NCBI RefSeq assembly: GCF_900240385.1
Contig: NZ_OEQH01000002.1
Coordinates: 1 to 64,000, forward strand
Source of the DNA: Clostridium minihomine
GTDB taxonomy: Bacteria > Bacillota > Clostridia > Oscillospirales > Acutalibacteraceae
Direction of reading: 5' to 3'
Length of the DNA: 64,000 nucleotides
Below the pieces are notes generated by a model, which saw nothing but the letters and a program-made list of their open reading frames with translations, was not told where the DNA came from and made no database searches. Numbering within the stretch: position 1 is the stretch's first letter; each line of letters starts with the position of its first letter. The translations under genes were made by a program, and so were the position numbers. Below, in pieces: positions 24,468 through 34,272 of the stretch.

Positions 24468-25898
24468 TTAGTTTGCAGAGAAGCCAAGTGCCTGAGACAG
24501 CCTTCGGACTCCCTCTGCCATCCGTTCCCGGTCTGCTCCGGAATAATTAATCACCAAAATATGACGGGAGCTTTGGTTCCTCTTGCTGTCATACTCAGAC
24601 AGACAGGAAATTTGAACTCCGTGTTTTTCCGCTTCCTGTTTCAGCTGACGGTCGCTGAGCTGTGTGTTTACCCGCAGAAGAAAATGCAGTCCCGCATCTT
24701 CTTCCAGAATCGTTACCTGATTGGCAAGGGGACTGGAGCGAATCGCTTGTATGGTTTCATCCCTTTGGGTTTTATAAAAATTCCGCATACGGCTGATGTG
24801 CTGTTCAAAGTATCCTCGGGCAATAAAGCGGGCCAAAGTATACTGCTCAAAACTGGGAACCGTGCAGGCATAAAAGCTCAGCTTTTCTCGAAACTGTTCC
24901 GCCAAAGAATCGGGCAAAACCATATAGCTGATGCGAATGGACGGCGCCAGACTTTTCGAAAAGGTGTTCATATAAATCACCTTTTGGCTGGTGTCAATGG
25001 AATACAGCGTGGGTATGGGTCGGCCGGAAAAGCGAAACTCGCTGTCATAGTCATCCTCTATTAAAAATCGTTCACTCTTCTCGTTGGCCCATTTCAAAAT
25101 CTCTTGCCGCCTCTTAATGGGCATCACAATCCCGGTGGGAAAGTGATGAGAAGGCGAAATATGCACCACACTGGCATCGCTTTCGCGAAGCTGACTCACC
25201 GACATTCCCTCAGAATCCAAATCAATCGGCCGGCACTTAACCTGATGAGAACGGTAAATAGCGGGTATTTTCTGGTATCCCGGGTTTTCCACGGCAAACA
25301 CATGCTTCCGCCCCAGCAGCTGAATAATTAGGCCATACAGATATTCCGCCCCCGCCCCGATAATAATTTGAGAAGGGGTCACCGCCATCCCCCGAAAGCG
25401 GTACAAATAGTCCGCCAGCGCATTTCTCAATTCTTGTGCTCCGTTAAAAGGCAAAGGCTCCAAAAGGCACATGCTCCGCTCTGACAGCACCTGCCGCATC
25501 AACCGGGACCAAACAGAAAAAGGGAACTTTTCTGAGCAGATGCTGTTGCTTGTCAAATCCAGAAAAACCGGCTGTGAACCAGGGGGAGCCGTTTGCTCTT
25601 CCCCGCTTTGGCTCTCTTCGGTGTCCGCCGCACCAACCGCAGAAGGGGTCGATTGTTCCAGCACGCTGACATAATATCCTCTTTTCTCTTCCGAATAAAG
25701 ATATCCCTCCAAAATCAGCTGGGCATAGGCATTTTCCACCGTGACCACACTGATCTTTAAATGCTGGGCAAGGCTTCGTTTCGAGGGCAGTTTTTCCCCT
25801 GCCTTCAATTTCCCCTGCAAAATATCGGCTTTCATTTTCTGGTACAGGCTATCATACAAGGGGGTGTTTCCCCTGCTGCTCAAATCATAAGTAAGCAT
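24468..25898 (-). CDS. pdxR: MocR-family transcription regulator PdxR
   Basis: A 476-residue GntR/MocR regulator: winged helix-turn-helix at 1-75 (LPSKRSLAQHLKISVVTVENAYAQL) and an aminotransferase-like PLP domain with the Schiff-base Lys in NTFSKSLAPSIRISYMV and IEDDYDSEFRF. PdxR proteins sense PLP and control pdxST. It is divergent from pdxS with a 109-base spacer holding repeats, as expected. ATG at 25898 is taken because GGAGGG lies directly before it. A low-complexity acidic linker (about 105-125) joins the domains. Confidence 0.93.
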   Translation of the reverse strand: MLTYDLSSRGNTPLYDSLYQKMKADILQGKLKAGEKLPSKRSLAQHLKISVVTVENAYAQLILEGYLYSEEKRGYYVSVLEQSTPSAVGAADTEESQSGEEQTAPPGSQPVFLDLTSNSICSEKFPFSVWSRLMRQVLSERSMCLLEPLPFNGAQELRNALADYLYRFRGMAVTPSQIIIGAGAEYLYGLIIQLLGRKHVFAVENPGYQKIPAIYRSHQVKCRPIDLDSEGMSVSQLRESDASVVHISPSHHFPTGIVMPIKRRQEILKWANEKSERFLIEDDYDSEFRFSGRPIPTLYSIDTSQKVIYMNTFSKSLAPSIRISYMVLPDSLAEQFREKLSFYACTVPSFEQYTLARFIARGYFEQHISRMRNFYKTQRDETIQAIRSSPLANQVTILEEDAGLHFLLRVNTQLSDRQLKQEAEKHGVQISCLSEYDSKRNQSSRHILVINYSGADRERMAEGVRRLSQALGFSAN

Positions 25899-25911
25899 AG
25901 CGCCCTCCATC

Positions 25912-25990
25912 TGGTATTATAAAAAAATATTAAAATGGATATTTGAATCATACCAGAAATCATTATAATGGATTACAAGAATGATGTAAA
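25912..25990. promoter_or_regulatory. pdxR-pdxS divergent operator/promoter
   Basis: CTGGTAT (from 25911) and ATACCAG are an inverted pair about 30 bases apart. Two direct-repeat-like blocks, AATGGATATTTGAATCAT and AATGGATTACAAGAATGAT, follow one another. TATAAT near 25970 serves pdxS. MocR regulators bind mixed direct and inverted repeats, so this is the probable PdxR operator. Confidence 0.6.
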
Positions 25991-26007
25991 GCAGAGGAGC
26001 GATTTTC

Positions 26008-26883
26008 ATGGAAAACAAACGTTATCAACTGAACAAAGAATTGGCGCAGATGCTGAAAGGCGGCGTGATTATGGACGTCACCACGCCGGATCAGGCCAAA
26101 ATTGCAGAAGCGGCCGGTGCCTGTGCCGTGATGGCGCTGGAACGAATTCCGGCGGATATTCGGGCAGCAGGCGGTGTTTCCAGAATGAGTGATCCCAAAA
26201 TGATCCGTGGAATTCAGCAGGCAGTTTCCATCCCTGTGATGGCTAAAGTCAGAATCGGCCATTTTGCAGAAGCCCAGATTCTAGAAGCCATTGAAATTGA
26301 CTACATCGACGAAAGCGAAGTCTTGTCCCCCGCCGATGATATATATCACATTAACAAAACACAATTTCAGGTTCCTTTTGTGTGCGGTGCGAAAGATTTA
26401 GGAGAAGCCCTGCGCAGAATCACCGAAGGCGCATCCATGATTCGCACCAAGGGGGAACCGGGCACCGGTGATATTGTGCAGGCGGTTCGGCATATGCGAA
26501 AAATGAATTCTGAAATCCGCCGGGTGCAGTCCATGCGGGAGGATGAATTGTTTGAAGCCGCCAAACAGCTTCAGGTCCCTTACGCTCTTCTTCAAAAGGT
26601 GCATACTGAGGGGCGGCTTCCGGTGGTTAATTTTGCCGCGGGAGGAATCGCCACCCCGGCGGATGCGGCTTTGATGATGCAGTTGGGCGCCGAAGGCGTA
26701 TTCGTTGGCTCTGGCATCTTTAAATCGGGGAATCCGGAAAAGCGCGCTGCCGCCATTGTAAAAGCGGTGACCAATTATCAGGATGCAGCACTTTTAGCAG
26801 AGCTTTCTGAAGATTTGGGAGAGGCTATGGTAGGCATCAATGAAAGTGAGATTGAGATCCTGATGGCGGAGCGTGGAAAATAA
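26008..26883 (+). CDS. pdxS: Pyridoxal 5'-phosphate synthase subunit PdxS
   Basis: The synthase subunit builds PLP from ribose 5-phosphate, glyceraldehyde 3-phosphate and ammonia. 291 residues with [36 protein letters not shown] (active-site Lys), [16 protein letters not shown] and [11 protein letters not shown] phosphate loop: a normal, full-length PdxS. GAGGAG precedes the ATG. It shares one base with pdxT. Confidence 0.97.
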   Translation: MENKRYQLNKELAQMLKGGVIMDVTTPDQAKIAEAAGACAVMALERIPADIRAAGGVSRMSDPKMIRGIQQAVSIPVMAKVRIGHFAEAQILEAIEIDYIDESEVLSPADDIYHINKTQFQVPFVCGAKDLGEALRRITEGASMIRTKGEPGTGDIVQAVRHMRKMNSEIRRVQSMREDELFEAAKQLQVPYALLQKVHTEGRLPVVNFAAGGIATPADAALMMQLGAEGVFVGSGIFKSGNPEKRAAAIVKAVTNYQDAALLAELSEDLGEAMVGINESEIEILMAERGK

Positions 26884-27470
26884 TGAATATCGGCATTTTG
26901 GCACTTCAGGGCGCCTTTGCAGAACACATGAAAATGCTGGAAACCCTTCATGCGAACGGTATTCTGATTCGCCAGAAAAGTGATTTATCTCACCCGCTGG
27001 ACGGATTGATTCTGCCCGGCGGAGAAAGCACTGCCATGGGAAAACTGCTTTTTGATCTGGACATTTTGGAGCCTGTGCGGGAACGAATTCTGGAAGGGCT
27101 TCCTGTTTTCGGCACCTGCGCAGGAATGATTCTGCTGGCAAAGCAATTGGAAGACAGCCCCATTCGGCATTTGGCCACAATGGATATTACGGTTCGCCGC
27201 AACGCTTATGGGCGGCAGCTGGGCAGTTTTACAACAACAGCCGCCTTTGGAAACTTCCCCTCTATCCCCATGACCTTCATCCGTGCCCCTTTTATCACCC
27301 AAACGGGAAACAGTGTGACCGTGCTTTCCACCGTGAACGGCAACAAGGTGGCAGCCCGGCAGGGAAACCAGCTGGTAACTGCTTTTCACCCGGAACTAAC
27401 CGACAGCGTCGCGGTACACAGTTACTTTCTGAATATGGTTCAAAATTGGGTCACGGGGGAAAAAGCGTAA
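26883..27470 (+). CDS. pdxT: PLP synthase glutaminase subunit PdxT
   Basis: Glutaminase that feeds ammonia to PdxS. 195 residues: GILALQGAFAEH start, GGESTAMGKLL, nucleophile Cys in FGTCAGMILLAK, and the His-Glu pair in FHPELTD. Starts within the pdxS stop (TAATG), giving tight translational coupling for the 12:12 complex. Confidence 0.97.
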   Translation: MNIGILALQGAFAEHMKMLETLHANGILIRQKSDLSHPLDGLILPGGESTAMGKLLFDLDILEPVRERILEGLPVFGTCAGMILLAKQLEDSPIRHLATMDITVRRNAYGRQLGSFTTTAAFGNFPSIPMTFIRAPFITQTGNSVTVLSTVNGNKVAARQGNQLVTAFHPELTDSVAVHSYFLNMVQNWVTGEKA

Positions 27471-27569
27471 GCCTTACCAAAAGGATCTATGCTCTAAACC
27501 CTCACCGTTTTAAACAAAATGTATAATATCAATTACTGATTATACGTTTAGTATTTAATTAAATGAAAT

Positions 27570-27614
27570 AAAACAGACGAAAAGCAGCCTAAACAGCTAT
27601 TTTTCGTCTGTTTT
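27570..27614. terminator. pdxST terminator
   Basis: A perfect 14-bp stem (AAAACAGACGAAAA and complement) with A- and T-rich flanks, 100 bases after pdxT. The 309-base gap to the cardiolipin synthase gene contains only this and the next terminator. Confidence 0.88.
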
Positions 27615-27701
27615 GCGTGTTGAATTAACACGATTTGTATTATTCCGTTTAATAATACAAAATGTATATAGTTTTTTCGCTTGATTGGTTTTAAAAGATA
27701 G

Positions 27702-27750
27702 CAAAAGGCCCTTGTAACCATCCGCTGTTTTGGCACCGCAAGGTCTTTTT
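27702..27750 (-). terminator. Terminator of the cardiolipin synthase gene
   Basis: On the minus strand AAGACCTTG and CAAGGGCCTT pair across a 22-base loop, ending in TTTTGC. It is about 30 bases past the cls stop. Confidence 0.65.
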
Positions 27751-27779
27751 CCATCCTCGCATTTTCTGTGATATGTTTG

Positions 27780-29318
27780 TTACATTAAAGGGGCAAAGAT
27801 TTTCAGAACAAAACTGCCAATTCGTTCCCGCCACTTTAGGCCGCGGCACTCCGCCAGAGGAATGAGCTGACATTGTAATAAAGTAGAAAGAAATTCTTCT
27901 TTCATGTCCTGTATCATAGGGCAGCGGTACAGCCAGGCCGCACACTCAAAGTGCATGTAAAAACTGCGGTAATCAAAATTAATGGTTCCCACAACACCAT
28001 AGTCATCATCACAGACCACTGTTTTGGCATGGTTAAATCCCGGTGTATACTCGTAAATTTTCACCCCGTTTTTTACCAGCACTTCATAATTAGAACGGGT
28101 AACCGCATACACCATTTTCTTATCGGGAATGTGCGGCGTAATAATTCGCACATCTACTCCACTTTTTGCCGCAATACACAGTGCGGTGGTCATTTCATTG
28201 TCCAGAATCAAATAGGGTGTGTTAATATAGACGTATTTTTTGGCCCGGTGAATCAGGTTAAGAAAGGTATTTTCCCCCACCGGCTCCCAATCCAAAGGAT
28301 TGTCACTGTAGGGTAAAATAAAGCCGCCTGCTCCCTCCCCCGTTTCCATCTGTTCGGGAAGGGCACGAAACCGTTCAAAGTCCTCGGTCACTCCCCGCAC
28401 ATCCCCCCACATAGATAAAAACATAACCGTAAAATTCCATACGGCTTCCCCCTGCAGTTTCATTGCAGAGTCTTTCCAGCGGCCAAATCGGGGTGTCAGG
28501 TTAATATACTCATCTGCCAGATTTACCCCCCCGGTAAAGGCGGTATGTCCATCAATCACCACAATTTTCCGGTGATCCCGATTGTTCATCAGCGTGGATA
28601 AAAAGGGAACGAAGCTATTAAAAACACAGCATTTGATGCCCATTTTTTCCAGTTTTTTATTGTATTGAAACGGTAGGGTAAACAAACACCCCATGTCGTC
28701 GTACAAAACCCTGACATCAACCCCTTGCCTTGCCTTTTGCGTTAAGATTTCCAGAACGGTGTTCCACATAACCCCTTCCTGAATGATAAAATACTCCAGA
28801 AAAATAAAGTGCTCTGCTTTTTTGAGTTCCTCCACCAAAGCCTGAAATTTGGCTTCTCCGCTGGGGAAATACACAGCCGAACTGTTATGATAAACCGGGC
28901 AATTGGAATAGCGCTGCAAATAACGCACCTGCGCCCCAGCATCCAGACTAATTTCGGTGATCTCTTCCAGAATAGCCGGATCCTGTTTTAAATAGGTTCG
29001 ATAGTTTTGGTTGGCCAGTTTTACACCCCGGCGTATTTTGCGGTTATTCCGGCTGCGCCCAAACCACAGGTAAAACAGCCCCCCAAAAATGGGGAACAGT
29101 AAGATGGGAATATTCCACGCCAGCTTATAGGCCGGGTTCAGATCACTGTTGAGGATCCAAAGCACAACCACCGCACTGATCACGCCGCAAAAGGCATAAA
29201 ACCATACAAAATAGTTGCTAAACTCTACCATCATCAGAATTAAGACGCCAATCTGCGCAATCAATGCCAGCGCAATCAATGAGGTACGACTTAGCAGGAT
29301 CTTCAGTAATTTCTTCAT
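27780..29318 (-). CDS. cls: Cardiolipin synthase
   Basis: Phospholipase-D-type enzyme that joins two phosphatidylglycerols. 512 residues: two N-terminal membrane helices and a hydrophobic Trp-rich segment, then HKD motif 1 (HRKIVVIDG, about 235) and HKD motif 2 (HAKTVVCDDD, about 420). Length and order are typical of bacterial Cls. ATG preceded by AAGGAAGGG. It is in a single-gene unit. Confidence 0.95.
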   Translation of the reverse strand: MKKLLKILLSRTSLIALALIAQIGVLILMMVEFSNYFVWFYAFCGVISAVVVLWILNSDLNPAYKLAWNIPILLFPIFGGLFYLWFGRSRNNRKIRRGVKLANQNYRTYLKQDPAILEEITEISLDAGAQVRYLQRYSNCPVYHNSSAVYFPSGEAKFQALVEELKKAEHFIFLEYFIIQEGVMWNTVLEILTQKARQGVDVRVLYDDMGCLFTLPFQYNKKLEKMGIKCCVFNSFVPFLSTLMNNRDHRKIVVIDGHTAFTGGVNLADEYINLTPRFGRWKDSAMKLQGEAVWNFTVMFLSMWGDVRGVTEDFERFRALPEQMETGEGAGGFILPYSDNPLDWEPVGENTFLNLIHRAKKYVYINTPYLILDNEMTTALCIAAKSGVDVRIITPHIPDKKMVYAVTRSNYEVLVKNGVKIYEYTPGFNHAKTVVCDDDYGVVGTINFDYRSFYMHFECAAWLYRCPMIQDMKEEFLSTLLQCQLIPLAECRGLKWRERIGSFVLKIFAPLM

Positions 29319-29446
29319 ACGGCCCTTCCTTAAAATAGTTTTTCAAAAATGTTATTGCTTGTCAAACGGATAGGGATACTATATAATAATAAGAAATTCA
29401 GGGATAAAAAAACTGGCAGCCCTGATTTTTAGAGGAGGCCAACTGA

Positions 29447-30319
29447 TTGAAAGACTATGCCTTAATAACAGACGCCACCTGCGATCTGCCCGCGGATGTG
29501 CTGGAAAAGCTGGGGGTCCGCGTCATTCCGATGGAATTTCAAATGGGCGGAACCTTGTATCAGCATTATCCGGATGCACGGGAAATGAGCCTGACCACTT
29601 TTTACGAGCGGATGGCATCTGGCGAGACCCCATCTACCTCTCAAATCAACCAAATTACTTATATGAAATATTTTGAAGCCATTCTGGAAACCGGAGCAGA
29701 CGTTCTGTACCTGAGCTTTACCTCAGGATTAAGCGGAACCTATCACGCTTCTTTGATTGCCGCCAGAGAATTGGAAGACAAATATCCCAAGCAGCGCATT
29801 GTCTGCGTGGATTCTTTCTGTGCATCCATCGGGCAAGGGCTGTTTGTGTTTTTGGCCGCCCAGAAAAAGCGGGAAGGTCTTACTTTAGATGAAATGGTTC
29901 GTTGGGCAGAACAAAGCCATCTGCACATTGGCCAATGGTTTACAGTGGACGACCTGAATCATTTGCGCCGGGGCGGCCGCATTTCTTCCGTTGCCGCAAT
30001 GGCCGGAACCGCCTTGGGCATTAAGCCCATTCTGCATGTGGACAGCGAAGGCAAGCTGGTAGCCGCCGCAAAGGTTCGGGGACGAAAAAAGTCAATGGAA
30101 GCGCTGATTGAGCGCATTGCCCAAACCGGGATTAACCCTGCGGAACAAACCATTTTGGTGGGACACGGCAACAGCGAAAAAGATGCCAAACAGCTCAAGC
30201 AAGAAATCAAGGAACGCTTTCGTCCCAAAGATATTATTCTTTGTGATATCGGCCCGGTCATCGGTTCCCATGTGGGCCCCGGAATGCTGGCCGTGTCGTT
30301 CTGGGCCAGCGAAAACTAA
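29447..30319 (+). CDS. DegV-family fatty-acid-binding protein
   Basis: 290 residues of the DegV fold: ALITDATCDLPADVLEKLGVRVIPM, TSTSQIN-type motif (PSTSQINQITYMKYF), LSFTSGLSGTYHASLIAA and a C-terminal GHGNSEKDA/GPVIGSHVGPGMLAVSFW signature. DegV/FakB proteins bind a fatty acid for the FakA kinase; whether this one is a FakB is not determined. The start is TTG at 29447, set by GAGGAGG nine bases upstream. A TATAAT-like promoter lies near 29384. Confidence 0.93.
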   Translation: MKDYALITDATCDLPADVLEKLGVRVIPMEFQMGGTLYQHYPDAREMSLTTFYERMASGETPSTSQINQITYMKYFEAILETGADVLYLSFTSGLSGTYHASLIAARELEDKYPKQRIVCVDSFCASIGQGLFVFLAAQKKREGLTLDEMVRWAEQSHLHIGQWFTVDDLNHLRRGGRISSVAAMAGTALGIKPILHVDSEGKLVAAAKVRGRKKSMEALIERIAQTGINPAEQTILVGHGNSEKDAKQLKQEIKERFRPKDIILCDIGPVIGSHVGPGMLAVSFWASEN

Positions 30320-30397
30320 CCACTTTGCACAAAGAGAGTTCCCGGCTGATTTCAGCCGCCTGCTCAATAAATATTATTTTGTCAGGAGGAATCTATC

Positions 30398-30778
30398 ATG
30401 CAAAAGAAAGAAATCTCCACTTCAAATGCCCCAGCCGCCATCGGCCCATATTCCCAGGCAGTGCAAATCGGGAATATGCTCTATACTTCGGGCCAAATTC
30501 CCATTGATCCCGCCACCGGCGCTTTCGTGGAAGGCGGAATCAAAGAGCAAACTGTGCGTGTATTTGAAAACCTGAAAGCTGTACTGGCACAGGCAGGAAC
30601 CGATTTTTCCAGTGTGGTAAAAGTTAATGTGTTTTTAATGGATTTAGCAGATTTTGCGGTTGTTAACGAGCTTTATTCCACTTATTTTGAAAAGCCTTAC
30701 CCGGCCCGTTCCTGCGTGCAGGTTTCCGGTTTGCCGAAAGGTGCTTTGGTCGAAATTGAAATGGTCGCTGCTTTGTAA
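30398..30778 (+). CDS. ridA: RidA-family reactive enamine/imine deaminase
   Basis: 126-residue trimer-forming protein that hydrolyses 2-aminoacrylate-type intermediates. It shows PAAIGPYSQAV, YTSGQIPIDPATG, and the catalytic Arg in PARSCVQVSGLPKGALVEIEMVA. AGGAGG before the ATG. It lies 79 bases after degV in the same direction, possibly co-transcribed. Confidence 0.95.
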   Translation: MQKKEISTSNAPAAIGPYSQAVQIGNMLYTSGQIPIDPATGAFVEGGIKEQTVRVFENLKAVLAQAGTDFSSVVKVNVFLMDLADFAVVNELYSTYFEKPYPARSCVQVSGLPKGALVEIEMVAAL

Positions 30779-30781
30779 CTT

Positions 30782-31738
30782 CTACTGTTCGAAACGGATG
30801 CCGCCAAAGGCATCCTGTAATAAGTTTGCAGAGAGCTTGAATTTTTCAAGCTCTTTTTTTGTGAGCAAAACTTCTAAAACACCGCAGACTCCATCCCGGC
30901 TGACGATGCAGGGAACCCCGATATACACATCGGCCTGCCCGTATTCGCCCTGAAGAAGCGTCGATACGGTCAAAATGCTCTTTTCATCCCCAAAAACAGC
31001 CTTTACAATCCGCACCATGGACATTCCAATTCCGTAATAAGTGGATTTTTTCGCTGCTATAATTTTCTGGGCGGCATTTTTGACATCCTCGCTGATTTCT
31101 TCCAAATCCTTTACGGAATAACTCTGCGGGGATTCCTCCACGATGGTTAAAACCGGCTTTGTACCCACCATTGCCTGAGACCAGGGAACGAATTCGCTGT
31201 CCCCGTGTTCGCCCATCACATAGGCGTGCACATTTCGGGGATCCACTTCTAAATAGCTGCCCAGCATATACCGCAGCCGGGCGCTGTCCAGTGTGGTTCC
31301 GGTTCCGATCACCCGGCTTGCAGGGAATCCGGAAAGCCGCTGGGTCACATGAGCCATAATATCCACCGGATTGGTGGCAATGAGAAAAATGCCCCGGAAT
31401 CCGGATTCCACCACCGGCGCAATGATAGAATGGAACACCGCTGTATTGCGCTGCAAAAGGTCAATTCGGGTTTCCCCCGGCTTTTGAGCAACCCCGGCAC
31501 AGATAGCCACAATATCCGCATCCTTGCAATCGGAATAGCCGCCTGCATAAATTTTCATATGAGAAGCAGAAAAGGCAACGCCATGGTTTAAATCCATAGC
31601 TTCCCCTTCGGCTTTTTGGGTGTCAACGTCAATTAGCACCAGTTCATCGCACGCCGTTTGGTTTAAAAGCGCATACGCAAAACTCATCCCCACAAACCCG
31701 GTGCCCACCAGCACTATTTTTCGATTATCATTTTTCAT
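30782..31738 (-). CDS. ldh: L-lactate dehydrogenase
   Basis: NAD-dependent reduction of pyruvate to L-lactate. 318 residues: VLVGTGFVGMSFAYAL (NAD loop), AGVAQKPGETRIDLLQRN with Gln at the LDH/MDH specificity position, and catalytic His in GEHGDSEFVPWSQA. ATG at 31738 with GGAGGG upstream. Convergent with ridA, only 3 bases between stops. Indicates mixed fermentation. Confidence 0.94.
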   Translation of the reverse strand: MKNDNRKIVLVGTGFVGMSFAYALLNQTACDELVLIDVDTQKAEGEAMDLNHGVAFSASHMKIYAGGYSDCKDADIVAICAGVAQKPGETRIDLLQRNTAVFHSIIAPVVESGFRGIFLIATNPVDIMAHVTQRLSGFPASRVIGTGTTLDSARLRYMLGSYLEVDPRNVHAYVMGEHGDSEFVPWSQAMVGTKPVLTIVEESPQSYSVKDLEEISEDVKNAAQKIIAAKKSTYYGIGMSMVRIVKAVFGDEKSILTVSTLLQGEYGQADVYIGVPCIVSRDGVCGVLEVLLTKKELEKFKLSANLLQDAFGGIRFEQ

Positions 31739-31969
31739 TGCAATCCCTCCTGTTACTCTTCTTGCAACCATACAAAAATTCAATTGTTACAGCAGGCTTG
31801 TCTGCTTACATTATACTACATTTTTCCAATTTAGCCAGTCTATTTTGCCGGCTGTCTAAGCCTGCGCTGTTTCAAAATAAATCGCTTTATTATGCCCCAA
31901 ATATTTCCCTTTACAAAGAACATATGTTTGTGTTAAAATAAGCAAAGAAATCAAAGGGAGGCAAGCCGG

Positions 31970-33274
31970 ATGCAAACGCTGGAAAAACTAAAATTATTAT
32001 CCGATTCCGCCAAATATGACGTGGCGTGTACCTCCAGCGGAGTTGACCGCGGCGCATCTCAAAACGGCGGGATGGGCAGCGCCTCATCCGCCGGAATCTG
32101 CCATAGCTTTTCGGCGGACGGCCGGTGCATCTCTCTGTTAAAAGTGCTGATGACCAACTGCTGCGCCTATGACTGCCAATACTGTGTCAACCGAAGAAGT
32201 AACGATGTTCCCCGTGCCGTGTTTGAGCCCCGGGAACTGGCTGACCTGACAATGAATTTTTATCGCAGAAATTACATTGAAGGGCTGTTTTTAAGTTCGG
32301 GAATTCTGAAAAATCCGGACTACACCTGTGAACAGATGATCGAGGTCGTGCGGATCCTTCGCGAAGAATATCGCTTTAACGGCTATATCCACGCCAAAGC
32401 CATCCCCGGGGCAGACAGCCTTTTGATTCAAAGACTGGGCACGTTAGCCGATCGGATGAGCGTAAATATAGAACTGCCCTCTCAGCAAAGCCTCCATTTA
32501 CTGGCGCCGGACAAATCCAAAACTAAAATTTTAAAACCTATGGGCTTCATCACCGGAAAAATCAAAGAAAACTCCTCTGAAATGGTGCGCTACCGCCATG
32601 CCCCCAAATTTGCCCCGGCAGGCCAAAGCACCCAAATGATCATCGGCGCTACACCGGACACCGATTTTCAGATCTTAAAGCTGACCGAAGCTTTGTACCG
32701 GCGCTATGAACTCAAACGGGTCTTTTTCTCTGCTTATATTCCGGTTGCCGATAACCCGCTTCTCCCGGCGCTGACAGTAAAGCCGCCTCTTTTAAGGGAA
32801 CACCGGCTGTATCAGGCCGACTGGCTTTTGCGGTTTTACGGTTTTCAGGCCGACGAACTGCTGGATGAGAAGCACCAAAGCTTTCATCCCATGCTGGATC
32901 CCAAATGCAACTGGGCGCTGAATCATTTAGAGCTGTTTCCGGTGGATATCAACCGGGCTCCTTATGAATTGATTCTGCGCGTTCCGGGAATCGGGGTCAA
33001 AAGCGCCCGGCGCATCCTTGCCGCCCGGCGCGCCGGAACCCTGCGCACTGAGGATTTAAAAAAGCTGGGTGTGGTGATGAAGCGGGCCCGTTTTTTTGTC
33101 ACCGGATCGGGAAGGGGCGAACGCCCCCCGGCTTTGACCCCGGACGCCGTGCTTCGAGCCTTGGTTTCTGATTCCTGTAAGGAACAGTTTTTGCCTCAAG
33201 GCGAACAGCTTTCTCTGTTTGCGCCTCAGGCGGCAGAGCTGACCGCAGAGGAGGTTTGGAAATGCCTTTCGTAA
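31970..33274 (+). CDS. Radical SAM protein of the DNA modification/repair group (TIGR03916-type)
   Basis: 434 residues. The radical-SAM cluster motif is in CCAYDCQYCVNRRSNDVPRA (about 67-74). The C-terminal part has a helix-hairpin-helix (LRVPGIGVKSARRILAARR, about 340), indicating nucleic-acid binding. This matches the putative DNA modification/repair radical SAM family that travels with a TIGR03915 protein and, in some genomes, a uracil-DNA-glycosylase domain. The reaction is not known. GGGAGG precedes the ATG; it overlaps the next gene by 13 bases. Confidence 0.9.
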   Translation: MQTLEKLKLLSDSAKYDVACTSSGVDRGASQNGGMGSASSAGICHSFSADGRCISLLKVLMTNCCAYDCQYCVNRRSNDVPRAVFEPRELADLTMNFYRRNYIEGLFLSSGILKNPDYTCEQMIEVVRILREEYRFNGYIHAKAIPGADSLLIQRLGTLADRMSVNIELPSQQSLHLLAPDKSKTKILKPMGFITGKIKENSSEMVRYRHAPKFAPAGQSTQMIIGATPDTDFQILKLTEALYRRYELKRVFFSAYIPVADNPLLPALTVKPPLLREHRLYQADWLLRFYGFQADELLDEKHQSFHPMLDPKCNWALNHLELFPVDINRAPYELILRVPGIGVKSARRILAARRAGTLRTEDLKKLGVVMKRARFFVTGSGRGERPPALTPDAVLRALVSDSCKEQFLPQGEQLSLFAPQAAELTAEEVWKCLS

Positions 33275-34125
33275 ACACCCCAAACAGCGCTTACCGGTAC
33301 GACGGCAGCTGGGACGGCCTTTTGTGCTGTTTGTTTGAAACCTATGAGCGAAAAGAAATGCCCCAGACTATTTTTTCTCACGAAGACACTCAGCTGACTT
33401 TATACCCGGCTGTGGAAATCCTCACTGATCCCAATCGGGTAAAAAGGGTGCAAAAATCCATGCCGGGGAAAATCGGTTCCGCCGCCAAACAACTGGCAGA
33501 GGATGCTTTTTTAACCTGTCTGCCCCAAAAGGAGCTTTGGATTCTTCGGTTTTTACGCCTGGCCTTTCGAGAGGGACCCCGCGTAATGAATCAGCTGACC
33601 CATCCCGCCGTTCACATGTTGAATAAAGCGGTACTTCACCTGCATCAGGAAAGCCACCAATATCAGGGATTTGTCCGCTTTACCGTGTCCGGCGGTGCGC
33701 TTTCTGCAGTGATTGAGCCGAAAAATCAGGTTCTTCCCCTGTTGGTTCCCCACTTTTGCCAGCGGTTCTGCAACGAAGCATTTCTGATTTATGACAAAAC
33801 GCATGACATGGCTTTGGTGTACCAGTCCGGCCGCCACGAAATTTTGCCCCTTTTGGCCTTTGAGCCGCCGGAACCAGATGAAACGGAGCAAAACTACCGT
33901 GAGCTTTGGCGCTCTTTTTATGATGCGATCAGCATTAAAGAGCGAGAAAACCTGCGCCTGCGCATGACTCATATGCAAAAACGGTATTGGAATCACCTGA
34001 CCGAAATGCAGCCCCGGCCGTTTCGGTATCCTACAGAGACAGCCCCGAAAACGGAACAAAAACAGCCTTCTTCCAAAGAAGCAAAAGGGAACAACATGGG
34101 GCAAAAGAAACGGCTTCTTCCCTGA
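33262..34125 (+). CDS. TIGR03915-family partner of the radical SAM protein
   Basis: 287 residues, family of putative DNA metabolism proteins always next to the preceding radical SAM gene. The start YRYDGSWDGLLCCLFETYERKEMP is characteristic. No separate uracil-DNA-glycosylase domain follows, unlike fused versions; the tail after about 245 is short and basic. ATG at 33262 is set by AGAGGAGG. Overlap with the upstream gene implies coupled translation and joint action. Confidence 0.88.
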   Translation: MPFVNTPNSAYRYDGSWDGLLCCLFETYERKEMPQTIFSHEDTQLTLYPAVEILTDPNRVKRVQKSMPGKIGSAAKQLAEDAFLTCLPQKELWILRFLRLAFREGPRVMNQLTHPAVHMLNKAVLHLHQESHQYQGFVRFTVSGGALSAVIEPKNQVLPLLVPHFCQRFCNEAFLIYDKTHDMALVYQSGRHEILPLLAFEPPEPDETEQNYRELWRSFYDAISIKERENLRLRMTHMQKRYWNHLTEMQPRPFRYPTETAPKTEQKQPSSKEAKGNNMGQKKRLLP

Positions 34126-34272
34126 CGCGAATAATAGCAGCAACGGTCTGTGCTCTTTCACATAATGGCATCAAAAAAACTGCATACTAGAATTGCTTTG
34201 GCTCTCATCCGCTCGGCATTCTGACAAGCCTCTAAAACACATTCGAAACTAGGGCGTGTTTGTAAATCATCC

